Positions 1 through 8,278 of a stretch of DNA of 64,000 nucleotides are shown piece after piece. The first letter of the stretch is position 1. Each line of letters opens with the position of its first letter. The notes below the pieces were generated by a model. The model was not told where the DNA came from and did not search any database. It worked only from the letters and a program-made list of their open reading frames with translations. This stretch comes from Herbaspirillum sp. (GTDB lineage Bacteria > Pseudomonadota > Gammaproteobacteria > Burkholderiales > Burkholderiaceae_D): positions 372,001-436,000 of the forward strand of contig NZ_JAGIBI010000001.1 of assembly GCF_017744395.1 (NCBI RefSeq), read 5' to 3'. The position numbers were made by a program, and so were the translations under genes.

Positions 1-168
1 AGCTGCTTCTTCACCATGGTGGCGGTGGACGACAAGCGCAAGCCGATTCCGGTGCCGCCGCTGCGTCCTTTCTCGCAGGAGGAAAAGCGCCGCTTCGAGG
101 CGGCGGTCCTGCGCAAGTCGCTGCGCAAGGAGCTGGAACGCCGCTTCGAGGAAGTCAAGCCGAGCTGA
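1..168 (+). CDS. Acyl-CoA thioesterase, C-terminal part (5' partial)
   Basis: Frame 1 is open from the first base and ends at TGA 166-168, giving the last 55 residues of a protein. It begins SCFFTMVAVDDKRKPIPVPP and ends in a highly charged K/R/E helix. The F-T-M-V-A-V-D-x-x-x-K-x-x-P-V-P-P-L pattern is typical of the C-terminal half of the YciA/cytosolic acyl-CoA hydrolase hotdog family, where it forms the last strands before a charged tail. These enzymes hydrolyse acyl-CoA thioesters in the cytoplasm. The catalytic residues lie upstream of the window and cannot be checked. A strong hairpin terminator follows about 20 bases after the stop. Confidence 0.8.
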   Translation, partial: SCFFTMVAVDDKRKPIPVPPLRPFSQEEKRRFEAAVLRKSLRKELERRFEEVKPS

Positions 169-187
169 TTGCCGGCCGCGCATCAAA

Positions 188-217
188 GAAAACGGGATGG
201 CTTGCCATCCCGTTTTT
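188..217 (+). terminator. Rho-independent terminator
   Basis: AACGGGATGG, loop CTTG, CCATCCCGTT (191-212) is a perfect 10-bp stem followed by TTTTT on the + strand. It is preceded by an A-rich run, so it could also terminate the minus-strand hydratase gene that ends at 241. It closes the thioesterase transcript. Confidence 0.85.
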
Positions 218-240
218 TCATATGCGCGATCCGCGCCCGC

Positions 241-1029
241 TCAGGTGAGTTCGACTTCGACCGTCCCCAGCGGCCCCAGGTCGCCCAGGATGCGCTGGCC
301 GGCGCGCACCGGCATTGGCACGATGGTCGAACCGCTGGCCACGATCTGGCCTTCGGCCAGCGTCATTCCGTAGCGCGACAGCTCGTTGGCCAGCCAGGTC
401 AGGGCGATGCGCGGATCTCCCAGCACTTCGGCGCCGCTGCCGTCGCGCTGTTCGCCGCCGTCGATGCGGCCGAAGGTCTTGAGCGCGGCCAGGTCGAGCG
501 AACGCCAGTCGACAGTGGCGGGGGCGCCCAGCACGAACTGGTCGGCGCAGGTGTTGTCGGCGATCAGTTGGGCCGCGCCGACCTGTTTGAAATTGTCGTA
601 GCGGGTATCGGGGATTTCGATGGCGGGGTGGACGGAGCCGACCGCATCGAGCACTTCTTCCCGGGAATACGGGGTGTCGCGCGGCGGCAGGGATTTGCGC
701 ATGCGGAAAGCGATTTCCACTTCAATCACCTTCATCAGGCTGTCGCCCAGCGAGACGGTAGCGCCGTTGCGGTGTACGCGCTCGGCCAGCAGGCGGCCGG
801 CCAGCGGGGCGTCGACGTTGAGCAGGCGCTGGCCGCCGGGGCCGGTGGCGCCGATCTTCCATCCGGCCAGCGGCGCGAAACTGCGCGCTTCCAGCCGCGC
901 CTGGATGTCATAGGCCTGCGCGCGGTCGGCGGGGGCGAGTTCCGGCGGCAACTGGGCGATGCGGCGTCCATGCGCCCAGCAGTCCCACAGCAGGTCGGCG
1001 GCTTGTTGGCGTTGCGATTCGGTCAGCAC
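241..1029 (-). CDS. 2-keto-4-pentenoate hydratase family protein (MhpD-like)
   Basis: 262 residues, the usual size for the 2-hydroxypenta-2,4-dienoate hydratase / 4-oxalocrotonate decarboxylase family (fumarylacetoacetase fold). Motifs seen: GWKIGATGPGGQ near residue 56, VIEVEIAF with the metal-ligand pair E103/E105, and HPAIEIPDTRY with E138. These three acidic residues match the divalent-metal site of the family, which hydrates dienols or decarboxylates oxo-acids in meta-cleavage pathways. The exact substrate cannot be told from sequence. It is the first of two such hydratases in this region; the other (9661) is the last gene of the ABC-transporter/amidase operon. It lies 36 bases downstream of the CopD-like gene on the same strand, so the two may be cotranscribed. 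Confidence 0.85.
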   Translation of the reverse strand: MLTESQRQQAADLLWDCWAHGRRIAQLPPELAPADRAQAYDIQARLEARSFAPLAGWKIGATGPGGQRLLNVDAPLAGRLLAERVHRNGATVSLGDSLMKVIEVEIAFRMRKSLPPRDTPYSREEVLDAVGSVHPAIEIPDTRYDNFKQVGAAQLIADNTCADQFVLGAPATVDWRSLDLAALKTFGRIDGGEQRDGSGAEVLGDPRIALTWLANELSRYGMTLAEGQIVASGSTIVPMPVRAGQRILGDLGPLGTVEVELT

Positions 1030-1065
1030 TTGGAGTTCCCCCTTATTTATTGTTGGTTGTTCGAT

Positions 1066-1521
1066 TCATGCTCCGGCCATCATCGGCCCCAGCGCGCCGA
1101 TGGCGATGGCCAGCAGGCCGAGGCACAGGTTGATGCCCACCAGCATGCGGATCTGGCGCAGCGCGCGCGAGGCGCGGTCCCAGTCCTGCTGGGCCGAAGC
1201 CCGTTTCAGGCGGCGGAACGGCGCGAAGAATATGTGGCCGAAAATCATCATCATCACGACCCCCACGCCGGCCATCGCATGCACATAAGGCGGCGCATGG
1301 CCCGCGCCCATGAGCATCATCATGTGCACGCCGCTACCCAGCACCAGCGCAATGGCGATCCATACCCAGACGAAGAACGAGCCCAGCACGGCGGCCATCA
1401 GCACCAGGCGCTGCGGCGGCTGCAGCACCGGCAGCGCCGGGCGCAGGGCCATGTGGGCGAAGAACATGCCGCCGACCCAGATGGTCAGGCCGAGCAGGTG
1501 GAAGAATTTCGCAAATAGCAT
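1066..1521 (-). CDS. CopD-like four-helix integral membrane protein
   Basis: I chose the ATG at 1521 because MLFAKFFHLLGLTIWVGGMF is the typical start of this family; the longer upstream frame has no such character. The 151 residues hold about four membrane helices (roughly 5-25, 43-67, 74-95 and 125-147), with a His in the first helix (FHLLGLTIWVGG) and HAMAGVGVVMMMIFGHIFF in the third. This matches the CopD-family/DUF2269-type membrane proteins, some of which bind haem or copper; function here is unproven. It is divergent from the IclR gene, with 143 bases between the starts. Confidence 0.7.
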   Translation of the reverse strand: MLFAKFFHLLGLTIWVGGMFFAHMALRPALPVLQPPQRLVLMAAVLGSFFVWVWIAIALVLGSGVHMMMLMGAGHAPPYVHAMAGVGVVMMMIFGHIFFAPFRRLKRASAQQDWDRASRALRQIRMLVGINLCLGLLAIAIGALGPMMAGA

Positions 1522-1664
1522 GTCGATCCAGTCGGTAACAGGCGATATGTGTCGTTGAGCGGTTCCGAACCCTCGGGAAATCCGGTTTCCGTGACAATAC
1601 AGCAATTCCGCGCGCTTGGCAGGGGGATAGCTGTGGCGCAGAAATTGCTTTCTTCCACTGGACC

Positions 1665-2492
1665 ATGAGCACAACAATCCCCCCAATGCGTAAATCCGCC
1701 AAGGCCGATGTCGTCACCCGCATCGATCGCGACAGCACCGTGCAATCTCTCACCCGGGCAATGCAATTACTGGAATTGCTGGCCGAGGATGACGAGGGGT
1801 TTCGCCTGGTCGATATCGCGGCCCATAGCGGATTGTCCTCATCCACCGCGCATCGCCTGCTTACCACGATGGAACAGCGCCAGTTCGTACAGTTCGACCG
1901 CGAGACCAATTTGTGGCACGTAGGCGTGCGCTGCTTTTCGGTCGGCGCGGCTTTCGCCCGCCGGCGCCGCATTACGCCGGTTGCCTTGCCGATCATGCGG
2001 CGTTTGCGCGACCACACCGGCGAGAGCATCAATCTGGGGATTGCCGATCTGGGCGATATCGTCTTTGTCAGTCAAGTGGAAAGCCGCGAGCAAATGCGGG
2101 CGATCGGCAAGCAAGGATTTCGCGCGCCATTGCATAGCACCGCTATGGGCCTGGCGATCCTGGCGGCCATGCCGGAAGACGACGTCTTGCAGTATCTGCG
2201 CACCTACGGTCTTCCAAAACTGACCAACAACACGATTGCGCGCGCCTCGCGCCTGCACGAAACCCTCGTTGAAATACGCCGTGCCGGATACGCGGTCGAC
2301 GACGAGCAAAACGCCGTCGGCTTGTGCTGCGTGGCAGCCCCGATTTATGACGAGCAGGGCCTGCCGTTCGGCGCGATTTCCCTGGTCGGGCCGACCTTGC
2401 GGATGAAATGCGCCGATTTTTCAGAACTGGGGGCCACCGTGCGTGCCGCTGCCGACGACATTACCGAAGCATTCGGGGGGCGGCGGCGCTGA
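1665..2492 (+). CDS. IclR family transcriptional regulator
   Basis: 275 residues with the standard IclR layout: N-terminal winged helix-turn-helix at about 25-90 (VQSLTRAMQLLELLAEDDEG, then VDIAAHSGLSSSTAHRLLTT as recognition helix) and a C-terminal effector domain at about 100-270 (typical FRAPLHSTAMGLAILA and AGYAVDDEQNAVGLCCVAAPIYD). IclR proteins bind aromatic or organic-acid effectors through this domain. It lies immediately upstream of the ABC-transporter/amidase/hydratase operon on the same strand, so it is the likely regulator of that operon and perhaps of the divergent hydratase. No strong ribosome site is visible before ATG 1665; ATG 1686 is an alternative start. Confidence 0.9.
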   Translation: MSTTIPPMRKSAKADVVTRIDRDSTVQSLTRAMQLLELLAEDDEGFRLVDIAAHSGLSSSTAHRLLTTMEQRQFVQFDRETNLWHVGVRCFSVGAAFARRRRITPVALPIMRRLRDHTGESINLGIADLGDIVFVSQVESREQMRAIGKQGFRAPLHSTAMGLAILAAMPEDDVLQYLRTYGLPKLTNNTIARASRLHETLVEIRRAGYAVDDEQNAVGLCCVAAPIYDEQGLPFGAISLVGPTLRMKCADFSELGATVRAAADDITEAFGGRRR

Positions 2493-2506
2493 CAAGCGGC
2501 TCTGCA

Positions 2507-2566
2507 AAAAATTCTCGTATTTCATTTTGTGAAAATTCTAAGTCAATGATTTAAAAGAGAATTTTT
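2507..2566. promoter_or_regulatory. Candidate IclR operator: repeated AAAATTCT motifs
   Basis: AAAAATTCTC (2507-2516) is matched exactly by its reverse complement GAGAATTTTT (2557-2566), and a further direct copy of AAAATTCT sits at 2532-2539, 24 bases after the first. The segment is markedly AT-rich in a GC-rich region and lies between the iclR stop and the transporter start at 2670. The arrangement fits an operator for the adjacent IclR protein at the operon promoter. Binding is inference. Confidence 0.5.
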
Positions 2567-2669
2567 GGCTATTTCCGCTGGGCGGAATAGTTCGCCCGCC
2601 AGGCGCCGGATGCGGTCTGATGCAGGTGTACGGAACATTCCGGTATTTGCCATGAAAGGAAAGCATGCC

Positions 2670-4292
2670 ATGACCAGTTCTTTATCTGGACACCCGCAAC
2701 GGCACTGGCGCCGTATCGCCATCGGCCTGCTGCTGTGTGCCGCTGCAGGCTGCGCCGCGGCCGCGGGGACGCTGCGCATCGCGATGACCAGCTCCGATAT
2801 TCCCCTGCCTAACGGGCAGACCGACCAGGGGGCGGAAGGGCAGCGCTTCATCGGCTTTTCACTGTTCGAATCGCTGGTCGCCTATGACCTCAGTTCCGCC
2901 GACAAGCCGTCGCAGCTGATGCCGGGCCTCGCTACCGAATGGAAAGTCGACGGCGCCGACAAGACCCGCTGGATTTTCAAGCTGCGCCCGAACGTCAAGT
3001 TCCACGATGGTTCGCTGTTTACTGCGGAATCAGTGGTGTGGAACCTGGATAAAATCCTCAATCCCAACGCAGAGCAATTCGATCCCAAGCAGTCGGCGCA
3101 GGGCAAGGGACGTATCCCGACGGTCAAAAGCTACAAGGCCATCAATCCCGATACGCTGGAAATCGTCACCAGCGAACCCGATGCCTTGCTGCCTTACCAG
3201 CTGGCGCTGATCGTCATGTCCAGCCCGGCCCAATGGCAAAAAGTGGGCAAGAGTTGGGATGCTTTCCTGAAAGCGCCAGCCGGCACCGGGCCGTGGAAAT
3301 TGCAAAGCTATGTGCCGCGCGAGCGCGCCGTGCTGATACCGAACGCCGGCTACTGGAACCCCAAGCGCATCCCCAGGCTGGATGCGATGGTATTGCTGCC
3401 GGTGCCGGATGCCTCCGCTCGGGTGGCGGCATTGCGCTCCGGCCAGGTCGACTGGATCGAAGCGCCGCCGGGCGAGTCGATCGCCGCGCTCAAGGCAGCC
3501 GGATTCAATATCACCAGCAACGTTTATCCGCATGTCTGGCCCTGGCATTTTTCGCGCCTGGAAGGTTCTCCCTGGAACGACATCCGCATTCGCAAGGCGG
3601 CCAATCTGGCGATAGACCGGGAAGGCATGAAGCAGCTGCTGGGCGGGATGATGCTCTCCGCCAAGGGCATGGTCCCCCCCAACAGCCCCTGGTTCGGCAA
3701 GCCATCGTTCGATATCAAATATGATCTCCCAGCCGCCAAGGCGCTCATGGCGCAAGCCGGGATTTCGAAAGAAAAGCCGATTACCGTGCGCGCCATCATT
3801 TCGCCATCGGGGTCGGGACAGATGCAGCCGCAACTGATGAACGAATTCATCCAGCAAAACCTGGCGGAGATCGGTATCAATGTCGAGTTTGACGTGCGCG
3901 ACTGGAATGCCTTGCTGGCCAACTGGCGCGCCGGCGCGAAAGATCCCGGTACCAAGGGGGCGGCTTCGACCAACAGTTCCTATTTCAGCCAGGACCCGTT
4001 CAGTGCCTTGATCCGCCACCTCGACAGCCGCCTGGTCGCGCCCAAGGGAAGCAACTGGGGGTATTACTCGGATAAGGAGATGGATGTGATGTTCGACCGC
4101 ATCCGCACCGAATTCGACCCCAAGGCCCAGTTGGCGACCATTCAGAAAGTGCACGAAAAATATGTCAACGAGGCGCTGTTCCTGTTTGTCGCCCACGACG
4201 TGGGGCCGCGCGCCATGTCGAAGAAGGTGAAGGGTTTCGTGCAGGCGCAGAACTGGTTCCAGGACTTCACGACGATTTCGATGGACAAGTAA
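2670..4292 (+). CDS. ABC transporter substrate-binding protein, peptide/nickel (SBP_bac_5) family
   Basis: 540 residues when started at ATG 2670, which has AAAGGAAAG 6-7 bases upstream. The start gives a good Sec signal: RHWRR followed by the hydrophobic stretch IAIGLLLCAAAGCAAAA. The mature part has the family-5 features: LFESLVAYD, W.F.LRPNVKFHDGSLFTAESVVWNLD, GTGPWKLQSYVPRERAVL and the conserved YWN. Family members bind peptides, glutathione, opines and other solutes in the periplasm. It is the first gene of a five-gene transporter operon. A cysteine at the end of the signal could make a lipoprotein, but no clear lipobox is present. Substrate unknown; the downstream amidase and hydratase suggest an amide-containing catabolic compound. 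Confidence 0.9.
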   Translation: MTSSLSGHPQRHWRRIAIGLLLCAAAGCAAAAGTLRIAMTSSDIPLPNGQTDQGAEGQRFIGFSLFESLVAYDLSSADKPSQLMPGLATEWKVDGADKTRWIFKLRPNVKFHDGSLFTAESVVWNLDKILNPNAEQFDPKQSAQGKGRIPTVKSYKAINPDTLEIVTSEPDALLPYQLALIVMSSPAQWQKVGKSWDAFLKAPAGTGPWKLQSYVPRERAVLIPNAGYWNPKRIPRLDAMVLLPVPDASARVAALRSGQVDWIEAPPGESIAALKAAGFNITSNVYPHVWPWHFSRLEGSPWNDIRIRKAANLAIDREGMKQLLGGMMLSAKGMVPPNSPWFGKPSFDIKYDLPAAKALMAQAGISKEKPITVRAIISPSGSGQMQPQLMNEFIQQNLAEIGINVEFDVRDWNALLANWRAGAKDPGTKGAASTNSSYFSQDPFSALIRHLDSRLVAPKGSNWGYYSDKEMDVMFDRIRTEFDPKAQLATIQKVHEKYVNEALFLFVAHDVGPRAMSKKVKGFVQAQNWFQDFTTISMDK

Positions 4293-4348
4293 GCGGCGCG
4301 CTCCATCCAAACGGGGCCCGCTCGTACTCATGCCAGCCTATCTATGAA

Positions 4349-5305
4349 ATGAGTTCTATGTTCAGCTACTTCATCAAGCGCGTGCTGTATGCGATACCGA
4401 TTGCCCTGGCCGTGACCATGCTTTGCTTTTCGCTGGTCTATCTGGCGCCGGGCGACCCATTGCAGGCGGTGCTGCCGGCCGATGCCTCGCAGGAAGTCAT
4501 CGATAGCGTCAAGGCCGAATACGGGCTGGACAAGCCGCTGCCGGCGCAATACCTGATGTGGCTGGAGCGGGCGCTCAAGGGCGACCTGGGGAAATCCATC
4601 GGCAGCGGCCGGGCCGTGACCGAAGAAATTGGCAAGGCGATCGGCAATTCGCTGTTGCTGGCCGTCCTGGCGGCGACCCTGGCCTTCACCGTCGGCAGCC
4701 TCATGGGGATTGCGGCGGGCTACCGGCAAGGCAGCGCGTATGACCGCGCACTTTCTTCGGTTGCCATTGCCGGCGTTTCGATTCCGCATTACTGGCTCGG
4801 CATCGTCCTGGTCGCGATCTTTTCGGCCAAACTGAACTGGCTGCCTTCCATCGGCTCCGGAGTCGAGGGGGACGGCCATTGGTCGATGGCGCAGGTTCAT
4901 TACCTGATCCTGCCGGTGCTGACGCTGTCGGCCATGCCGGCCGGTATCGTGATGCGTTCGGTGCGGGCGCTGGTTGCCGATACGCTGAACAAGGATTTCG
5001 TGACCGGCCTAGTCGCCAAAGGCATGGGGAAAGGGGCGATCTTTCGCCATCTGGCCAAAAATATCGCACCGACCACCCTGGCCGTGTTCGGCGTCCAGCT
5101 GGGTTATCTGATGGCCGGCTCGATCCTGGTGGAGACGGTGTTCGCATGGCCCGGAACGGGGTTGCTGCTGAGTACGGCGATCCTGCAGCGCGACATCCCG
5201 TTGCTGCAAGGAACCATCTTCGTCCTGTCACTGTTGTTCGTCGGCTTGAATCTCGTCGTCGACCTGCTGCAACCGTTCTTCGATCCTAGGATGAAACGCT
5301 CATGA
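4349..5305 (+). CDS. ABC transporter permease, DppB-like
   Basis: 318 residues with six predicted membrane helices. The start is the usual FIKRVLYAIPIALAVTMLCF, followed by YLAPGDPLQAVL and the extracytoplasmic EYGLDKPLPAQYLMWLERAL. The C-terminal part carries the coupling loop (LVAKGMGKGAIFRHLAKNIA) and the VETVFAWPGTGLLL signature of dipeptide-type permeases. It forms the inner-membrane channel with the next gene. ATG 4358 (MFSYFIK) is an equally likely start; neither has a convincing ribosome site. Its 3' end overlaps the next gene by 4 bases (ATGA), indicating translational coupling. Confidence 0.9.
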   Translation: MSSMFSYFIKRVLYAIPIALAVTMLCFSLVYLAPGDPLQAVLPADASQEVIDSVKAEYGLDKPLPAQYLMWLERALKGDLGKSIGSGRAVTEEIGKAIGNSLLLAVLAATLAFTVGSLMGIAAGYRQGSAYDRALSSVAIAGVSIPHYWLGIVLVAIFSAKLNWLPSIGSGVEGDGHWSMAQVHYLILPVLTLSAMPAGIVMRSVRALVADTLNKDFVTGLVAKGMGKGAIFRHLAKNIAPTTLAVFGVQLGYLMAGSILVETVFAWPGTGLLLSTAILQRDIPLLQGTIFVLSLLFVGLNLVVDLLQPFFDPRMKRS

Positions 5306-6189
5306 ACACCACCACCGCAAGCCTGCCGCGCGCGCAAGCGGCGCCAGTCCAGGGCGGCAGCTATTGGTCTGACATCGGCCGGCGCCTGGTGCGCGACCGT
5401 ATTGCCGTCGGCTGCATGATCCTGCTGGCCTTGATCATCTTCGGCGCCATTGCCGCGCCGATGCTCACCTCGGTTGATCCCACCAAGGGCAGCGCGCTGC
5501 TGCGTTTGAAACCGATCGGCACGGCTGGCCATTGGCTGGGCACCGACGAACTGGGCCGCGACATGTTGACGCGGCTGCTGTACGGCGGCCGCATGTCGCT
5601 GTTGATGGGCATTGCGCCGGTGGCCATGGCGCTGGCTATCGGCGGCAGCCTGGGCATGGTTGCCGGCTTTGTCGGCGGCAGGCTGAACGCCATCATCATG
5701 CGCAGCGTCGATGTGGTGTTTGCGTTCCCGTCGGTGCTGCTGGCAGTGGCCATCGCCGGCGCGCTGGGAGCCGGCATCGGCAATACCTTGCTGGCCTTGA
5801 CCATTGTCATGGTGCCGCCGCTGGTGCGAGTGACCGAAAGCGCCGTTACCCAAGTGCGCGCCGTCGAGTTCATCGACGCCGCGCGCGCCAGCGGCGCCGG
5901 CAGCGTGCAGATCATGCGTGCGCATGTCCTGGGCAATGTCATCGGGCCGGTTCTGGTGTACGTCACTAGCCTGATGTCGGTTTCCATCATCATGGCCGCC
6001 GGCTTGTCTTTCATCGGGCTTGGCGTCAAGCCGCCGACGCCCGAGTGGGGGCTGATGCTCAACACGCTGCGCAACTCGCTGTATTCGCAGCCCTTGCTGG
6101 CGGCGCTGCCGGGCGTGCTGATCTTTATCGTGTCGCTGTGCTTCAATCTGGTGGCGGATGCCTTGCGTAGCGCAATGGAGGTGAAATGA
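5302..6189 (+). CDS. ABC transporter permease, DppC-like
   Basis: 295 residues. An N-terminal helix (VGCMILLALIIFGAIAAPML) is followed by the DppC hallmark GHWLGTDELGRDMLTRLLYG and five further helices. The EAA-type coupling loop is FIDAARASGAGSVQIMRAHV, and the end shows SFIGLGVKPPTPEWGLML. It pairs with the preceding DppB-like permease. It overlaps both neighbours by 4 bases. Confidence 0.9.
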   Translation: MNTTTASLPRAQAAPVQGGSYWSDIGRRLVRDRIAVGCMILLALIIFGAIAAPMLTSVDPTKGSALLRLKPIGTAGHWLGTDELGRDMLTRLLYGGRMSLLMGIAPVAMALAIGGSLGMVAGFVGGRLNAIIMRSVDVVFAFPSVLLAVAIAGALGAGIGNTLLALTIVMVPPLVRVTESAVTQVRAVEFIDAARASGAGSVQIMRAHVLGNVIGPVLVYVTSLMSVSIIMAAGLSFIGLGVKPPTPEWGLMLNTLRNSLYSQPLLAALPGVLIFIVSLCFNLVADALRSAMEVK

Positions 6190-7280
6190 CGGCGCAATCC
6201 CCTCTGGGCGAGCCGATGGATGCCGGCGGCGGCCTGCCTATCGTCGACATCGCCGGCTTGCGCAAGCAGTTCCGCGTGCGTGCGGAAAAGTTCGGCGGCA
6301 AGCCACGCATGGTGCATGCGGTATCGGATATTTCCTTCAAGCTCGACGCCGGCGTCACCCTGGGCATCGTGGGCGAGTCGGGATGCGGGAAATCCACCCT
6401 GGCGCGCCTGCTCATGGGGCTGACCGAGCTGGATGACGGCGGCGTACGCATCGCCGGCGTCCAACTGTCCCAGGACCCGGAGCGCCTGAGGGCGCTGCGT
6501 CGCAAGGTGCAGATGGTATTCCAGGATTCTTTCGCCTCGCTCAATCCGCGGATGACGATCGCCAACTCGATTATCTTCGGCCAGACGGTGCAAGGCGTAC
6601 CGCGCGCGCAGGCGCGCACCACCGCGCATGATTTGTTGCAACGGGTCGGACTGGAACCGGGGCGCTTCGCCACGCGCTATCCGCATGAGCTGTCCGGCGG
6701 CCAGCGCCAGCGCGTCAATATCGCGCGCGCATTGGCGATCAGGCCTGATGTGGTGATTTTCGACGAGGCCGTCTCCGCGCTCGACAAGTCAGTGGAAATC
6801 CAGGTCCTCAATCTCTTGCGCGATTTGAAAGAGGAATTCGGATTGACATACCTGTTCATTTCGCACGACCTGAACGTGGTGCAATACATCAGCGACCAGG
6901 TGCTGGTGATGTACCTGGGCAAGATTGTTGAAATCGGCCCCGTGCAAGAGGTCTACGAACGGCCGGCGCATCCCTACACGCGCGCCTTGCTGGCCTCCAT
7001 GCCGAGCATGGATCCGCGCCGCCGCACGCTGGAGCCGCCTCTCGTCGGCGACCCACCCAGCCCGATCGATCCGCCCTCCGGCTGCCGCTTCCGCACGCGC
7101 TGTGCGCATGCCGCCGCGCTGTGCGCTTCCGAAGAACCGCTGTTCAGCACCTTGAGCAACAATATCGCGCAGCCGCACCGGGCGGCCTGCCATATGCTGC
7201 AGGCTGAGCCGGGGAGCTGGAATGCCTCGGTGGTTGTCTTGCCGCGGCAGAAGAGCGGGCAGCAGGGAGCGGCATCGTGA
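6186..7280 (+). CDS. ABC transporter ATP-binding protein, DppF-like
   Basis: 364 residues. Walker A is GESGCGKST (about 63-71), the Q-loop lies in VQMVFQDSFASLNPRM, the signature is LSGGQRQR, Walker B is VVIFDEAVSALD and the switch His is in FISHDLNVV. After residue 270 comes the oligopeptide-transporter C-terminal extension with the Cys pattern CRFRTRCAHAAALC, found in Dpp/Opp ATPases. It energises uptake together with the next gene. The order is F-type before D-type, the reverse of the E. coli dpp operon. It overlaps its neighbours by 4 bases on each side. Confidence 0.9.
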   Translation: MTAQSPLGEPMDAGGGLPIVDIAGLRKQFRVRAEKFGGKPRMVHAVSDISFKLDAGVTLGIVGESGCGKSTLARLLMGLTELDDGGVRIAGVQLSQDPERLRALRRKVQMVFQDSFASLNPRMTIANSIIFGQTVQGVPRAQARTTAHDLLQRVGLEPGRFATRYPHELSGGQRQRVNIARALAIRPDVVIFDEAVSALDKSVEIQVLNLLRDLKEEFGLTYLFISHDLNVVQYISDQVLVMYLGKIVEIGPVQEVYERPAHPYTRALLASMPSMDPRRRTLEPPLVGDPPSPIDPPSGCRFRTRCAHAAALCASEEPLFSTLSNNIAQPHRAACHMLQAEPGSWNASVVVLPRQKSGQQGAAS

Positions 7281-8272
7281 CTGCGCATCGGAGTGAAATC
7301 GCCGCCGTTGCGCCGATGGCGAGCGTGGATGATCTATCGGTGCGTTTTCGGACGGCGAGGGGAGCGGTGCAGGCAGTCGATGGCGTCAGCTTCGCGGTGC
7401 GGCCGGGCGAAGTGCTGGGGCTGATCGGCGAATCGGGGTGCGGCAAGAGCGTCACCATGCGCGCCTTGATGCGCCTGCTGCCGGCCGCCGCCACGGATAT
7501 CTCGGGCAAGGTCGAAGTCGATGGCCTCGATGTGATGACGCTGGGCGAGAAGGCGCTGGGCGCATATCGGGGCCGTACCACGGCGATGATTTTTCAGGAC
7601 CCCGGACTGGCATTCGATCCGGTATATACCATCGGCCAGCAGATCGTGGAGATGTTGCGCCGCCATACGGGCTGCTCGCGCAAGGAGGCACTGGAACGCG
7701 CGCAGGAATTGCTGGAACTGGTCAAGGTGCCTTCTGCGCGTGCGCGCCTGGACAATTACCCGCACGAAATGTCGGGCGGCATGCGCCAGCGCGCGATGAT
7801 CGCGCTCGCCTTATCTTGCCGGCCCAAGCTGGTACTGGCCGATGAACCGACCACGGCGCTCGACGCCACGGTGCAGATCCAGGTCTTGCTGACATTGCGC
7901 GAATTGCAGCAGCGCTTCGGAATGAGCGCCATTTTCGTCACCCACGACCTGGGCGTGGCAGCGGAGATTTGCGACCGCATCGCTGTCATGTATGCCGGGC
8001 GCATTGTAGAAACCGGCAGCGCCGAGCAGGTCTTGCTGCAACCGAGGCACCCTTATACGCAGGCCTTGCTGGCGTCGACGATCCACGGTTCGATGCGGGG
8101 AACGCGCATCCATGGCATTCCCGGTGCACCGCCCGATTTGGCGCAGGCGCTGCCCGGATGCGCCTTTCGCGCGCGTTGCCCGCGCGCTGTTGCCGATTGC
8201 GCGCACGCCAGGCCGGCACTGGAAAGCGTGGCGGCCGGACATGCGGCAGCGTGCTTGCTGAGCCGGGAATAA
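7277..8272 (+). CDS. ABC transporter ATP-binding protein, DppD-like
   Basis: 331 residues. Walker A is GESGCGKSV, the signature is MSGGMRQRAMIALAL, which is the D-type variant, Walker B is LVLADEPTTALD and the switch is FVTHDLGV. The C-terminal Cys motif is CAFRARCPRAVADC. It is the second ATPase of the dipeptide-type importer. Seven bases separate it from the amidase start, so the enzyme genes are part of the same transcript. Confidence 0.9.
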   Translation: MTAHRSEIAAVAPMASVDDLSVRFRTARGAVQAVDGVSFAVRPGEVLGLIGESGCGKSVTMRALMRLLPAAATDISGKVEVDGLDVMTLGEKALGAYRGRTTAMIFQDPGLAFDPVYTIGQQIVEMLRRHTGCSRKEALERAQELLELVKVPSARARLDNYPHEMSGGMRQRAMIALALSCRPKLVLADEPTTALDATVQIQVLLTLRELQQRFGMSAIFVTHDLGVAAEICDRIAVMYAGRIVETGSAEQVLLQPRHPYTQALLASTIHGSMRGTRIHGIPGAPPDLAQALPGCAFRARCPRAVADCAHARPALESVAAGHAAACLLSRE

Positions 8273-8278
8273 AGCGCC

